Below, piece by piece: positions 45,814 through 57,114 of a stretch of DNA of 64,000 bases. The stretch covers positions 92,164,609 through 92,228,608 of the forward strand of contig JARDYH010000003.1 of the NCBI GenBank assembly GCA_029215795.1. Reading direction: 5' to 3'. This DNA comes from Anniella stebbinsi. Lineage: Eukaryota; Chordata; Lepidosauria; Squamata; Anniellidae. Both the position numbers and the translations under genes were made by a program. The notes under the pieces are model-generated. The model was given only the letters and a program-made list of their open reading frames with translations, did not search any database and had not been told where the DNA came from. Positions within the stretch are counted from its first letter, which is position 1, and each line of letters begins with the position of its first letter.

Positions 45814-47475
45814 TCTTGCAGAGATACAGCCGTCTTTTCCAGCCTCGTGCCCTCTAAATGTGTTGGACTATTGTTCAGTTGGGCTTAATCCCAACTGTAG
45901 TATTTCCGACTAGACATGTATAGGATTGTGTTGTAAATCTTTAGTTAGGTTAGGATTAGGGGTGAATCAGCAGATTACCATGAAATCTACTATTCGGATT
46001 TTCTTCCTGTGGAGAGAAGAAATGAGTGGGGGGGAAAGAAGTGTGTGAGCATGAGGTCCAGTCCCAGTCTCTCCCCAGCGACAATCCTGGAAAGAAAATA
46101 ATGTCGAACAATCCCTCAGCAGCTAAAGTGATGAACTTTGTTTTGTCAGCCACAACCTAGTAGAACTTCAAGAAGTTCTTCTAGCTGAGACTAAAAGCAA
46201 AACAGTTGGTAAATGCACATTCTTGCTTGCAGTATAATGGAGCCTATACAGGGTTGCCAAGCAGTAGATGTTTTACTGATTTGGCCAGTAAATTGTGTCC
46301 TGTCAGGTATTATGGTAGGAAAAGCCAGTATACTCCAGATGCCAACAGACTTTGGATTGCCTTTCTCCATCACTTCTGTCTTAGCTTCATCCTTTCCCTC
46401 TGCACAAGAGCTAAACTTTGTAAAATGATCGGCAACATTAAGCTCTAAAGAAGCAGTTTGTTTTTCTAATAGCATATTGTGGAAAGGTTAACTTGGTTGC
46501 CATCTTGAATTCTTACCCCATTGACTGGCGGCTCAGATGAGTTTTTGTGATAACAAAATTATACAGTATATGGGATGCCTAAGGGGATAGATCTGGAAAA
46601 AAAGATGTAAGAGTAAACCAATGCTTTTGGCATGACATCAGTTTATTTCTTTTTCATCCATGGTTTTGGACTAAAATATGAAGCTATATTTATCTGAAAA
46701 TCTGACTACATGACTGAGCTGTATTTTTGGAATAGAGTGTATTTTGAGACTTAAATGTTATAGATATGACACATCCACAGAAAGGAGAGTAACACTTCTC
46801 TGATGTGAATATGTATGCAGACAGAAAAGCAAGACAAGAGCAGAATGTATTTATTGCAGAATCTTCCAGACCAGAAATGCAAATCCAGCTAGGGAAAGGC
46901 TTCCTTGTTGCATGACTCTGTGTTGGAAGTTGCAGCTACATGGATTCCACATGGCATGTGAACTGGCAAGTTTTCAGGGAATGTTAATCTCATATTACAA
47001 GATACTGAAAGGCTAAAGCCACACCAAGTTTGCCTTGTGATTCTCTGGCAGCAAGCTCTGCAGGTTTTCTGTTGGCTACAAAGACAATTTGAGAGCTTAT
47101 AGTGTGGTGTCACCAAACTAAAGCTGTTGGCCAGGATGTGTCCCATATAAATTTTTCAGCCATGAATTCTCTAGGCAAGTCACTATTTCTTAGCCTGAAC
47201 CATCTGTCCTGCTATGCAAAACTGGCCTACCATACAGGCTCATTGTAAGTATTAATAAGATAATGAATCTGAAGCTTCCATTTAGCTGCAACTTCCAATA
47301 CAAGAGTCATGCAACAATAATGCTAAATTATTATTATTATAACTTAATGGAAAGGGAGTAGCAGTAGGTTTGCCTATTCAATATTACCAAATAAGGAGCA
47401 CAGGGGATCTGCTGTGTCCTTTTTAAGAGATGCCATGAAGCTGTGGTGTTCTGAAGAAAAAGGACTTCTGTAACA
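45814..47475. other. No recognisable gene or repeat
   Basis: Plain sequence. A weak SINE-like phrase (ggctcattgtaagtattaat) lies near 47238. Confidence 0.4.
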
Positions 47476-48172
47476 GCCTAGTTCTCACTAAGGTCTGTGC
47501 TGAACCACCTTGGACTGTCCTGGGGGTTCACATAATTGAATGTTCCTTCATACAAAAAAATTCACTCCACACCAGGGGTGCTGAATTTTGGCTGGCATTA
47601 GTGGTGAACTCAAAACTTGCTGTCACCAAGATACCACCCCTCCCCTAAAGAGCAGGGTCTTGACACTGACTTTGTGTTGTGCATCTGAAATAGAGCACAG
47701 GGTCAGGAAAAGTACTTTGCCCAACTCTTCAACTCTAAGCTTGGAGCTGTGGACAGAGTAGGGTGCCATGAATTGGGCTCTCTGTGAGTTCGCTTGCCCA
47801 CCTCGCCATGGCAAGGGTTCAGCTAGGCTCTAGTGAGAGAGACAAGTTTGAGGTTCCCTCTCCCCATCCTTGGAGGTAAAGTGGAGATGGGATGAACTCT
47901 GCCCCCACCCTAAAGTTTGGCAGAAGCCTGGGATTTTGTTTTGTCTCAGCACTTGCTAAGCACAAGCACAAAGCCGAACAGTCTTCCATTTCCTGTCTCC
48001 AGCTCCAAGCTGGATGGGGGTTCTGAGTGCCTGGCAAAGGCACACCTCTAACCCTGCCCCCTGGCTCTAAGCTTGAAGTGAACAAGTTCTTAGTTTTTCA
48101 TTAGGCAGAACCGCCCTTTGTCAGGCAGTCAGGGCACCCATTAATTACCAGTCACCTCAGTGAGAACTAGGC
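47476..48172. mobile_element. Candidate DNA transposon with 'gcctagttctcact' ends
   Basis: gcctagttctcactaaggtc at the left and cctcagtgagaactaggc at the right are inverted over about 18 bp with one or two differences, bounding ~700 bp of moderately GC-rich, non-coding sequence. No convincing duplication at the junctions. Confidence 0.55.
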
Positions 48173-49689
48173 CTATGTATTACAGAATCATGAATTATGC
48201 TGAATTAAAATAGGACATGGGTCAATTTTTTAAAAAGAAAAAGGAACTTGGACAATTTGTAGAACTGGAGCAGTGATTTTCACACTGTATTCCTAGGAAA
48301 TATATAAGAGGTTCTTCCATGAGAAGATTATTAATGGCAGACAAGCTTCTCTGAAAGATAGCTTTGTTGCCGCTACTGATCTTCTCACAACCAATAGACC
48401 AGTGTGTTCAGGGGCACATGGACAGCCTTTCATTACCATAGGATAGTAGTAAGACCCTGTAGGTCTGGCCAGCAACCAATTTTGCAAATAAGTCCAGAAA
48501 GGTTATTAGGTGGCACAAATTTTGGCAACTTTCCACATACACTTAGCCACATCTTCCGTGGTGTGTTGATGTTGTCTGAAAGAAAAGAGAATGAACTTTT
48601 TCCATTTTATGAAAACTTCCCTGCTTGATTACCTGGAAGTGATTTTTTACTTGCTACAGGCTTTCTAGAGAATGAGCCTACCAGCACCTCCCATGAATGT
48701 GGAGTGCATCTGTAGAACGCATATCACAACCCTCAACAGTGCGAATGGATTTTGTGGTAGTTGTATGGAGGGCATTGACTGACAAATCAATATGGAAAAG
48801 ATTCCTAGAATTTTGAAAGCTACTGAGCTCAAATATTGCGAACAAGACACAGTCTCTTTCAATAATTTTATTGCCTTGTGACGCCAGGCCAGAAACTCCA
48901 AATCTGGAGCGTGGATTCAATTTAGCTTTTTGACCTTAATGTTCCCTCCTTCCTCCCCACTCCTTCAGTGATTGTAACTGAGAGTGGTATTTGGCTCATG
49001 GCCATTCATTAGTTAGGATGTTGTGTTGACAATCAAGACAAGTACGGTAAGATCAAGTGGCAAGATAGACCAAGCCTGATCAGACTTCAGTTTCATGAGA
49101 TCTTGTTGGCAAAACCAGCACCACACAGCTGGTTTTGGTCCAGGTATTGTTGTAATGGAGATTCTGACAGTCTGAACTTATACATGTCCCACCAACAGCA
49201 TCATCATCATAATTCTAAGCATAATAATGATGCCTAGAATTGCAGCTGTTAGCAGATGCACTCGGTTCTGTTCAGACGGAGTTCCAGCAGTAAATGGAAA
49301 GTGAGGTTCTTGCCCTGGGAGAGCTGCCTCTTTCAATGTGCTGTGATGCTGTGCAATGCCACATATTTTGAGCTGACAGCATATATGGTACTGTCAGGTG
49401 CTATATGACAAGACACATGCATATTCCATTCAACACGATAAAGACTGAAGCGAAAGGTAATGGAAACAGTTGTCATCTGTGTACAGATACACAAGCCGTG
49501 ACTGTCACTCTTTTTTCAGAGAGCAGAAGCACTATCTAGTCAACTGAAAACAACAAGGCGAAAGAAAGATAATATTCACTCCCCAATGTCATCTTTTCCC
49601 AGGCATGCCAGAACAACTGAGGCAGATTTTAAAAGTCCTGAATTTGGAAGGAAAGGAAACCGGTGCATGGGTATATCATGCAATTTGTT
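48173..49689. other. No recognisable gene or repeat
   Basis: Plain sequence. No exon-like frame. Confidence 0.4.
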
Positions 49690-49753
49690 GCTCCACCAAT
49701 TTGTTTGAATACTTGGTCCAATTTGCTCCACCAATTTATTTGAATACTTGGTC
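49690..49753. repeat. 35-bp direct tandem duplication
   Basis: gctccaccaatttgtttgaa tacttggtc is repeated 35 bases later with one substitution in the shared part. Confidence 0.95.
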
Positions 49754-49911
49754 TCTTGGTAATATTGTTTGATAGAGGTTTCTCTTCCTAACTTATGAAA
49801 GAAACTAACTTCCTACCATATTCTACTGTCATTACTGAATGTTTTTATGTATTGGATTTGTAGCATGCTTTTATTCCAAGATGTTCTGAGCATCACACAG
49901 GGGGTTAATTT

Positions 49912-50175
49912 ATAATCTCACAAGAACCCTTCCAGGAAATAATTCTTAGCATTTATATAGTGCTTCCAGAATATTCAGGATGCTTCTTAATCTCAGTAAT
50001 CATTTCAACACTGTGTGGTAGGTCAGTTTTGCATATGGTTTGATCACCATTTTGCAGATTTGGGCAGGGTGTGTGAGTGGGGGAGCTGAAGGGAAAGAGA
50101 CAGGCTTGCCTAAGGCCAATTTGTGTGTTCATGAGCTTTGCGCCATTAATTAGGCAGGTTAAGCCAGGCTAGTAG
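49912..50175 (+). mobile_element. MIR-like SINE remnant
   Basis: agcatttatatagtgcttcc, cttaatctcagtaatcattt, caacactgtgtggtaggtca, ccattttgcagatttgggca, then acaggcttgcctaaggcc follow the MIR order. Confidence 0.7.
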
Positions 50176-50477
50176 GCTTGTAGGATCAAGTTTTCCCTAG
50201 AACTCCAAGGTCCACCAACTGGAGCCAGATGCAAAATGGTTGCTCGGGGGAAGGGGGGGGGGTAAAACCTGTTGCCTACTGAATCCCATGAACCCTAAAC
50301 TGGGTTGACCTGCATTCACAAATACAAATCTATATTTGAATTACTACAGACCAGAGATTCTAATAGTCTAATTTACACCTACATTTTACTATTATTAAAC
50401 AGTTGAGAATTGGAGACCCTTGCTGATCTACTGCAAACCACCCACAGATCTAGCAGTAGATCCTGATTTTCCTTCTG

Positions 50478-50595
50478 CCCATCCCTGGGATAAGTGAAGA
50501 GGTGATAGAAGTTTGCCCAAGGCCATCCAGTTTAATTCCTGGCTGAGCAGAGACTTGGACTCTGCACTCTAAGCTTCACATTATACTGGTTCTCA
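50478..50595 (+). mobile_element. MIR-like SINE 3' fragment
   Basis: agaagtttgcccaaggccat, ccagtttaattcctggctga, gcagagacttggactctgca match the MIR 3' half. It may be a continuation of a rearranged neighbouring copy. Confidence 0.6.
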
Positions 50596-51195
50596 TCTCA
50601 GTGTATGAGAAATGAACAAACTTTTCAAAAATGTTGATGGGGCATTTCCTAACTGGTAGATTGTGAAAAATACACAATATATATAAAAGTAGATAAAGCT
50701 GGGCTCCCACTATATGCCAATCTGATTGCAAGTTACTAAAGCATACAAATTAGCTCTAGTTCTCTGGTTATATGCTTTATTTGTGGCTTCCAGTATTGAA
50801 CCATTTTCTACCCTTGGAAAATAGTAACAACATTTTGGACGTGATATAAATCCCTGCTCGTCAGGGCTTAAGGCATCTCTCAGCTATCAGGCAGGAGCCA
50901 TGAGGGAGATATGTAGCCTTTGAAAGGACTGAGATTCATGGTCGGCGCCTCCTTAGGCTGTTGTCTCTTGCCAAACGGGGACAAGCAGCCAGGACAGTAT
51001 GACTACATAAGATTCTTTCCTCTAGGAAAAACAGCTGCATGTGTTTGCTTTCTGGGTCTTAAAAATCCAGAAGCCCACACGCTCCCAACACAAAAGGAAT
51101 TCTTGAAGGCCCTGAGTTGAGGTAATTTCAAACTGAATACAACCATATAAAAAGTACAGAAGCAGGTGACTGACCAGGAAAGATATCATGGAATT
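50596..51195. other. No recognisable gene or repeat
   Basis: Plain sequence. Confidence 0.4.
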
Positions 51196-51370
51196 GAGTG
51201 CCATCACACAGCGAAAATTGTGTTTGCTCACCGTTGCTTCTCCGCCCACGGGTTTGTCCCTCATTGCTTCCTCTTTTGAAAGAGAAAGTAAACAATGTGC
51301 ACATGGCCTATTCAGTGTACTGTTTTGATCGAGCTGCTTCTCCTGCACACAGCAGGAGATAGCGGCAACT

Positions 51371-52566
51371 TATTATTTATTTATTTATTAAAACATTTGT
51401 GTCCCGCCCTATTATCACTGGGATCTCAGGGCAGCGTACAGATAAAATCAGAACAATATAAACATAAATCATTAACAAATTAAAACTGGTAGAATTTTTT
51501 TTAAAGCAATAAAACAATGAAAACTATGTGTAACCATGGAGAATTTAGCCCTCAAAGGCTTTGATAAAAAGCCATGTTTTAACTTGGTGCCAAAATGAAG
51601 CCAATGTTGGTGCCAGTCAGGCCTCAAAGGGGAGGGTATTCCACAAGAGGGGTGCCACCACAGAGAAAGCCCTCTCCCACCATAATGTATGTCTCACGTT
51701 GGTGGGACGCAGAGGAGGGCTCCTCCAACAGATTTCAAATCTTGGGCAGGCATATATATGGAGAGGTGCTCCCTCAAGTACCCAGGTCCCAAGCCGTTTA
51801 AGGCTTTAAATGTCATTGTCAACACTTTGAATTCTGACTGGAAGTGTACAGGCAGCCAATGCTATTCTTTTAAGACCGGTGTTATATGGTCTTTATAGGA
51901 TGTTCTGGTGAGCAGTCTAGCTGCTGCATTTTGCACCAGCTGCAACTTCCGAGTCATCTTCAAAGGCATCCCCACATAGAGTGCATTGCAATAGTCTAAC
52001 CATGAAGTGCATGGACTACTGTGGCTAGGTTACCCCTGTCCAGGAAAGGCCATAGCTGGCAGATCAGCCAAAGCTGACCCTAAGTACTCCAGGGCATGGA
52101 GTCCATCTGGGCTTCCAGTGAAAAGGATGGATCTAGGAGTACTCCCAAGCTACATAGCCATGGGGTAGAACAGGAATCCCCAATACCACTCTCTAGAATC
52201 GGCCCTGCAACTAGGAGCGGAACCACTGTAACACAGTGCCTCCTACTCCCATCTCACAGAGCCAATCCAGTAAGATACCATGATCAATGGTATCAAAAGC
52301 CGCCGAGAGATCCAGGATGATCAATAGGGTAGCACTCCCCCCTGTCTTCACCCGGAGTAGGTCGTCGGTCAGAGCAACCAAGACTGTTTCAGTGCCGTGC
52401 CCTGGCCTGAAACCAGACAGAAATCGGTCCAGATAATTAGTTTCCTCCAAGAATGTCTGAAGCTTCCCAACCAGCATACGCTGAAGCACCTTGCCCCCAA
52501 AGAGGATATTAGCGACAGGGTGGTAGTTCTCACATACCTCTGGGTCCAGGGAGGTCCTCTTCAGTT
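51371..52566 (-). mobile_element. L2-clade LINE, internally deleted
   Basis: Minus-strand L2 with 5' end near 52566 and an ATTT-repeat tail at 51371-51390. Upstream part: RT fingers and palm, ETNYLDRFLSGFRPGHGTET and LLIILDLSAAFDTIDHGILL (52489-52211). Downstream part: LDYCNALYVGMPLK... and the C-terminal region with tggcacccctcttgtggaat. The central segment that should carry the YADD active site is missing: the two halves meet near 52150-52210. The tail ends ccgccctattatcactggga in plus-strand reading, a third tail type. Confidence 0.9.
52211..52489 (-). pseudogene. L2 ORF2 reverse transcriptase fragment
   Basis: 92 open codons containing FLSGFRPGHGTETVLVALTD, DLSAAFDTIDHGILLDWLCE and GVGGTVLQWFRS, the conserved N-terminal RT blocks of L2/CR1-group LINEs. 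Ends at a stop before the catalytic YADD box. Confidence 0.92.
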
Positions 52567-52775
52567 ATTTTTAAAACACTTCCGTCTTTAAAAATATGTG
52601 AGACTTACTGGGGTGTGTTTTTTTTTGTGGCGCGAAGAAGGCTAGAAGAGGCAGGAGGCAGATGTTGTCATGAGAGAGACCCACGAAAATCCATGAGTGC
52701 CCACTAACGAGTGTGCAATAAAAAGCTCATCTGATGGAGCTCATTGTGGGGACTAGCTTGATGCATCTGTCATGA

Positions 52776-52905
52776 AAAAAGCATATTCCATGTTGGGGAT
52801 AATTAGGAAAGAAATAGAAAATAAATATTTGGGATCATTACGAGACGAATTAAAGCTGCCACTATCCTAATGCCTTCATACAAATTTATGGTGTGACCAC
52901 ACTTT
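52776..52905 (+). mobile_element. CR1 LINE internal fragment
   Basis: catattccatgttggggata, attaggaaagaaatagaaaa, aattaaagctgccactatcc, atttatggtgtgaccacact align with 2385-2480 of the longer CR1. Neither the 5' nor the 3' end of the LINE is present. Confidence 0.8.
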
Positions 52906-53233
52906 GAAAGCAATTCAGTGTTCCACAGATATTTCTGTACCCCCATTTTTCACTCTTTTCTTCCCCTTTCGTCTATTTCATTCTTTGTACTTATTACTGC
53001 TTTTCCTTGCTGGGTTTGATGGCCAAAATACACAAGGCGTTTACTCTCTCAGCAGTTTATGCATTGAGGGAATTTCAAATGCCAATGAGCATGCACTTGC
53101 TGATGGTCTGGTTGGTTGCAACAGGCTGAGAAAATCAACTACACATGCTAGAAACTTCTGAATCTAGAAGGAGGAGTGACTCAGGCATTCTTCTGTCCCC
53201 CCCTAGGTGGTCAACATTTGACCCTGCTCTTGT
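52906..53233. other. No recognisable gene or repeat
   Basis: T-rich stretch near 52940-53010. Nothing recognised. Confidence 0.4.
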
Positions 53234-53885
53234 GAGCTCCATCAGAAGGGGGGGAGGAATCACGCTTCCCAACCATCGCTTCTCCGCCCCACTTTCGTTG
53301 CTTGATACTTCCTCTTCAAAAGAGGAAGCAAACAACATGCACGTAGCCCATTCAATGTAGAGTGACCATATTTTGGAAAACAAAAGGCAGGACAACATGG
53401 TCGGCCCCCCAAGGGGGCGTCTCCACCAACACAGCCACCCCCATGTCCAGCACCAAGGGTGTGTGTGCCGACCTGAACATAGCCTTGGTCACATGTCTGA
53501 TTTTACAACACACAGGACAAATCTGTTCTACAGAACATCTTAATGTTAAAATCACTGAAATAACAAGTGAGACACCCAGTGTATCTGAAATTAACTTCAC
53601 TCACTCCTACTTTTGTAGCTTTTGCTGTACTTTATTGCTATAGTCTGTGTGATACATTCTCCCCTTCCTTCAAATATCTTTTCAGATTGTATCCTCACTC
53701 CACTGCAAGCTGCTGCTTAACAGGGCTTGCTGCTGGTTGGCTGGCTTTTTTTTATTTTTAAAGTTCAATTTTTTTTAAAAAAACTTGTGTATGATTGTCA
53801 CAAGTTTCTCTACTCTAACATTAGGGTGGGTGTTGTGGGCGGCAGACACTACTTTGCCCATTCACACTCCTCACTTATATACATT

Positions 53886-54106
53886 GGCTCAATTCGGACG
53901 ACAAGATAGTCAATGGTGGGTTGACTAACCCTAACCCTAACCCTAGGGGATACTCCCCACACAACATGGTAATAAATAATAAACTGTGGTGTGGATGAGG
54001 ATCAGCGCTGAGTTGACTATGGCAGCATTCGGATGACACAATAGTCAAAACAACTGACAATTGTTTTCCCCACACCAGTTGTTTATTGTGTCATCCGAAT
54101 TGAGCC
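53886..54106. mobile_element. MITE 'ggctcaattcggacgac' carrying telomere-like repeat
   Basis: Ends ggctcaattcggacgac and gtcatccgaattgagcc form a good inverted repeat. A reverse-oriented relative lies at 55733-55953. It contains cctaaccctaaccctaac, absent from the relative. Confidence 0.8.
53925..53946. repeat. Interstitial telomere-like CCCTAA tract
   Basis: About 3.7 perfect CCCTAA units inside the MITE. Short enough to be replication slippage of the local word actaaccct. Confidence 0.9.
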
Positions 54107-54699
54107 AGTAGCTTCTCAAGGCTTTTGCGTTGGCATCACTTTTCACATCCAGACTTTGAACTCCTGTCTGTTTCCTGCACAAACACACGACTCTGAGAAC
54201 CTCTTTCTAATGCCCTGCGTTGCATGCCAGCACCGTGGGGCTAAGTTACAACAGGTGTCTCTGGGTTGTCTGTTCAGCCTCTGTTGTCTCTCTAAGTCAT
54301 TGCAGCCAAACCAAAGCCTCCAGCCTCAAACAATCAATCTCCCTCTAGTCTCCCAACGGTCCAGCCAGGCTGCGCACTTGTACCCTGTGGCCGGGGGGAA
54401 GGGTGCCAGCTTATTGCTTGGTCATGTCTGGTGACTCTTTCTTTAAAAACCGCCACCACTGCCAGCAGCCTCTGCCTGCACCAACACTGGACTCTGAAAC
54501 ACTCTTGAAAGTCTCTGTGTGGCATGCCAGCCTCTCAGGGCTCAGCTTCCGCCATCTTTGAGTTGTGTCTCCAGTCTAACTCTGTCTCTAAGAGATATGT
54601 CAGCCAGCCAAAGCCATAAATCTATCAATTTTTTTCTGACATGCACTTCAAATGTTCTGCATTACATGCCAGTGCAGACAGAGAGCCTAGCTCAAAAGT

Positions 54700-55260
54700 G
54701 ATAAAAATCAACAGGTGAACATATCTGCTTGGAACTTGGCATGGCTAAAGCCCTGCTTAACACCTATCATGATGCCAAATTTCATCTCATTATCTTTAAA
54801 AATGATATATTTTTTTAAAATAATAATTTTAAAACCTCAAATTTTATCAAAATCCTAAAAACCAATGGATGAACAGATCTACTTCAAACTTGGCATGGCT
54901 AGAGCCCTACTTAAGATCTATTGTGGTGCCAAGTTTCATCTGTTTAGCTTTAAAATGATGTTTTTTAAAAATAATGTTAAAACCTCAAATTAAAAAAAAA
55001 ACATAAAATTCAATGGATGAACAGATATGTTTCAAATTTGGCATGGCCAGAGCCCTACTTAAGAGCTATCAAGGTGCCAAGTTTCATCTGTTCATCTTTA
55101 AAAGTGACATTTTTTTAAAAAAAATTAAAACTCAATTTTTTAAAAAAATCCTAAAAAGCAACAGGTGAACGGATCTGCTTCACATTTGGCATGGCTAAAG
55201 CTCTACCTAAGGGCTATCATGGTGCCAAATTTCATCTCTTTTGCTTTAAAAATGACGGAA
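54700..55260. repeat. Four tandem ~150-bp modules inside the hAT
   Basis: ggcatgg recurs at 54738, 54892, 55040 and 55198. Each is followed by ctaaagccctacttaa-type sequence, gccaagtttcatctgtt and an A/T-rich spacer with aaaaatgat. Reverse-complement relatives occur twice in 30480-30790. Confidence 0.9.
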
Positions 55261-55732
55261 CTATAAGCATTATTGTTATTTTCCATTGACTATTAAGTAG
55301 ATCTGCTCTGTGGGGGAGGATGGGAAAAATCCAGATTTTTCTTCAAATTTCATAATTCCCCCCCTTCCCAGATCTGTTACCAAAAGTTCTGACATGTCCT
55401 GATTTTTCCTGACATATGGTCACCCGAAACGCGCTGCTTCTCCTGCACCTTACAGGAGATAGTGGCAACTTCCATTAAAAAATATATATCGGACTTTCTA
55501 GGGTTTTTTTGTGGCACAAGGAAGGCCAGAAAGGGCGGGAGGTGTGCGGGAGGCAGACGAAGTTGTGAGAGGGACCCACACAAATCTGTGAGTGCCCAGC
55601 AACGAGCAAACACTCGTCTAATGGAGCTCTGTATCTGCTCTTTTAACAACATTTTGATCTGCAACAATTAGTAGGCAATAATGTTTAGCTCCATAACATT
55701 GAAAGGTTTATCTGCTTATATCCTCACACTAT

Positions 55733-55953
55733 GGCTGAATTCGGACGACACAATAAGCAACTGGTGGGGGGGGGGAATCGTTGGATGTATTGACTATTGT
55801 GTTGTACGAATGCTGCCATAGTCAACTCAGTGCTGATCCTAATCCACACCACAGTTGATTATTACCATGTTGTGTGGGGAGTACCCTCTAGATGAACAAC
55901 TGTAAAGTTGATTATTACCCCACCATTGACTATCGTGTTGTCCGAATTCAGCC
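55733..55953. mobile_element. MITE 'ggctgaattcggacgac'
   Basis: Ends ggctgaattcggacgacaca and gttgtccgaattcagcc are inverted. The interior has agtcaactcagtgctgatcc and tgttgtgtggggagtaccct, reverse relatives of 53886-54106. A poly-G run lies at 55767-55777. Confidence 0.8.
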
Positions 55954-56139
55954 TATGCCTCTCTTAAAGGCACAATAGCAGGCCATTTTTTTCTGGCCTG
56001 TTTTTTGATGGGCTTGGACAGTCCTTAGATATCCCCACAAAGAAGTGTGAAAGGACTGGGACAAGTGGTATTTAGAACTGCCTCAGTAGTGTGCAAATAG
56101 GAAGTGGGCTGCAATAGACAGGCCTCATTGTGAGAGCAT

Positions 56140-56225
56140 GGCCCTGTTCAGAAGACACCTTAAACCTGGGTGGTTAACCACTAAGCCTTAACCACTGTGG
56201 TTTAAGGTGTCTTCTGAACAGGACC
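56140..56225. mobile_element. 86-bp palindromic MITE
   Basis: ggccctgttcagaagacacc to ggtgtcttctgaacaggacc: almost a perfect palindrome with taaacctgggtggttaacca as the centre. Shares its terminus with 32361-32632. Confidence 0.85.
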
Positions 56226-57114
56226 TGTGGGAAGCTTCCTAGCAGGTCTGCCTGTAGATTTTCTCTGGATAACTAGTTAAACTGGTAGTCCCGTGCACTT
56301 AATTTTTGTTGTTATTTAGTAAAGTTGTTATGCTCCAAGTGTTTGGAGCATAATTGAATGGCCTCTTTCATTCTTCTCTCTGCATGTGCTTTTAAAATGC
56401 CTTGTTTACATGCATCCTGAGGATTAGGCAGTGAATTAAAAACAAGCGGTTTACAGAAACACAAATGGAATGTAGCAAATGAACAAATCTCCTTTTTAAC
56501 AGGAGTTAAATGTTGCCTTTTACTTCTCCATCTCAATATTAAATTACGAGAATTTCTTAACACAGTTTACAAAATGGAAGTCCAATGCACACTTTACTTA
56601 CCCGGTCATCTGGGTCAGAGTTTTATCTTCGACTGCGTGAAGTGTTTAGTGCAAGACACTTCCTCCGCAAGACACTATTTTTAGCTAATCTCTGTGGCTC
56701 CTCTACAGCTTTGTTCAGCCTAACACATCTTAGGTTAATAGAGAGAGACAGTTGCTGGGGACTTTAATGACTTGTCTGTAGAGGTCTGCCACTTGCTGGC
56801 TACTTGCGCTGCTAGGATTCGTCTCATCCTCATCCCCCTTTGAGCTGCTGGAGCTTCTTCCTCCCTCTACATGTGCTTCCAGACAGAGGGCTCCTAGTGC
56901 TACGAATTAGAAGCTGTTTTGTAGCTATGCTGTCTTTTTTGCCTTAATGGAATTTCTGTGGTAAGAGAAAAGATGGAAGAAGTTGAGGGATAACATGGGA
57001 GGGTCACAAGCAGAAGAGGTCATCGTACAGACCACACACACACCTCTGTAAAACTCCATGAATGAGGCAGGGTGAGGGCATGATAAAATCCTTAATCTAT
57101 GGTTAGACCTTAAA
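56226..57114. other. No recognisable gene or repeat
   Basis: Plain sequence with short frames of no known family. Confidence 0.4.

Larger units (their letters stand above)
51196..52742 (+). mobile_element. Inverted-repeat family X, split by an L2 LINE
   Basis: Ends gagtgccatcacacag and ctcatctgatggagctc are inverted relatives. The left part 51196-51370 (ttcctcttttgaaagagaaa, ctgcttctcctgcacacagc) and right part 52567-52742 (tttttttgtggcgcgaagaa, gtgcaataaaaagctcatct) join into the same ~340-bp element seen at 29719-30052. The intervening ~1.2 kb is L2. Confidence 0.6.
53358..55427. mobile_element. hAT element of the TAGGGTGACC type, 2.07 kb
   Basis: tagagtgaccatattttgga at the left, cctgacatatggtcaccc at the right. 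In reverse orientation it shares both ends with 30332-31198 and one end with 8481-11768. It contains a nested MITE (53886-54106), a degenerate tandem block around catgccag words (54200-54690), and a 150-bp-period array (54700-55260). No transposase frame. No matching flanking octamer (attcaatg versus aacgcgct). Confidence 0.78.
53234..55629 (+). mobile_element. Inverted-repeat family X, split by a hAT
   Basis: Left end gagctccatcagaag and right end cgtctaatggagctc are inverted repeats. Flanks 53234-53357 and 55428-55629 carry the family words aatcacgcttcccaaccatc, gcttctcctgcaccttacag and ttttttgtggcacaaggaag. The 2.07-kb hAT at 53358-55427 separates them. Confidence 0.6.

Noticed and set aside
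53925..53946. Chromosome end or fusion point
   Set aside because: Under four telomeric units, enclosed within a MITE; far too short to claim a telomere or fusion.
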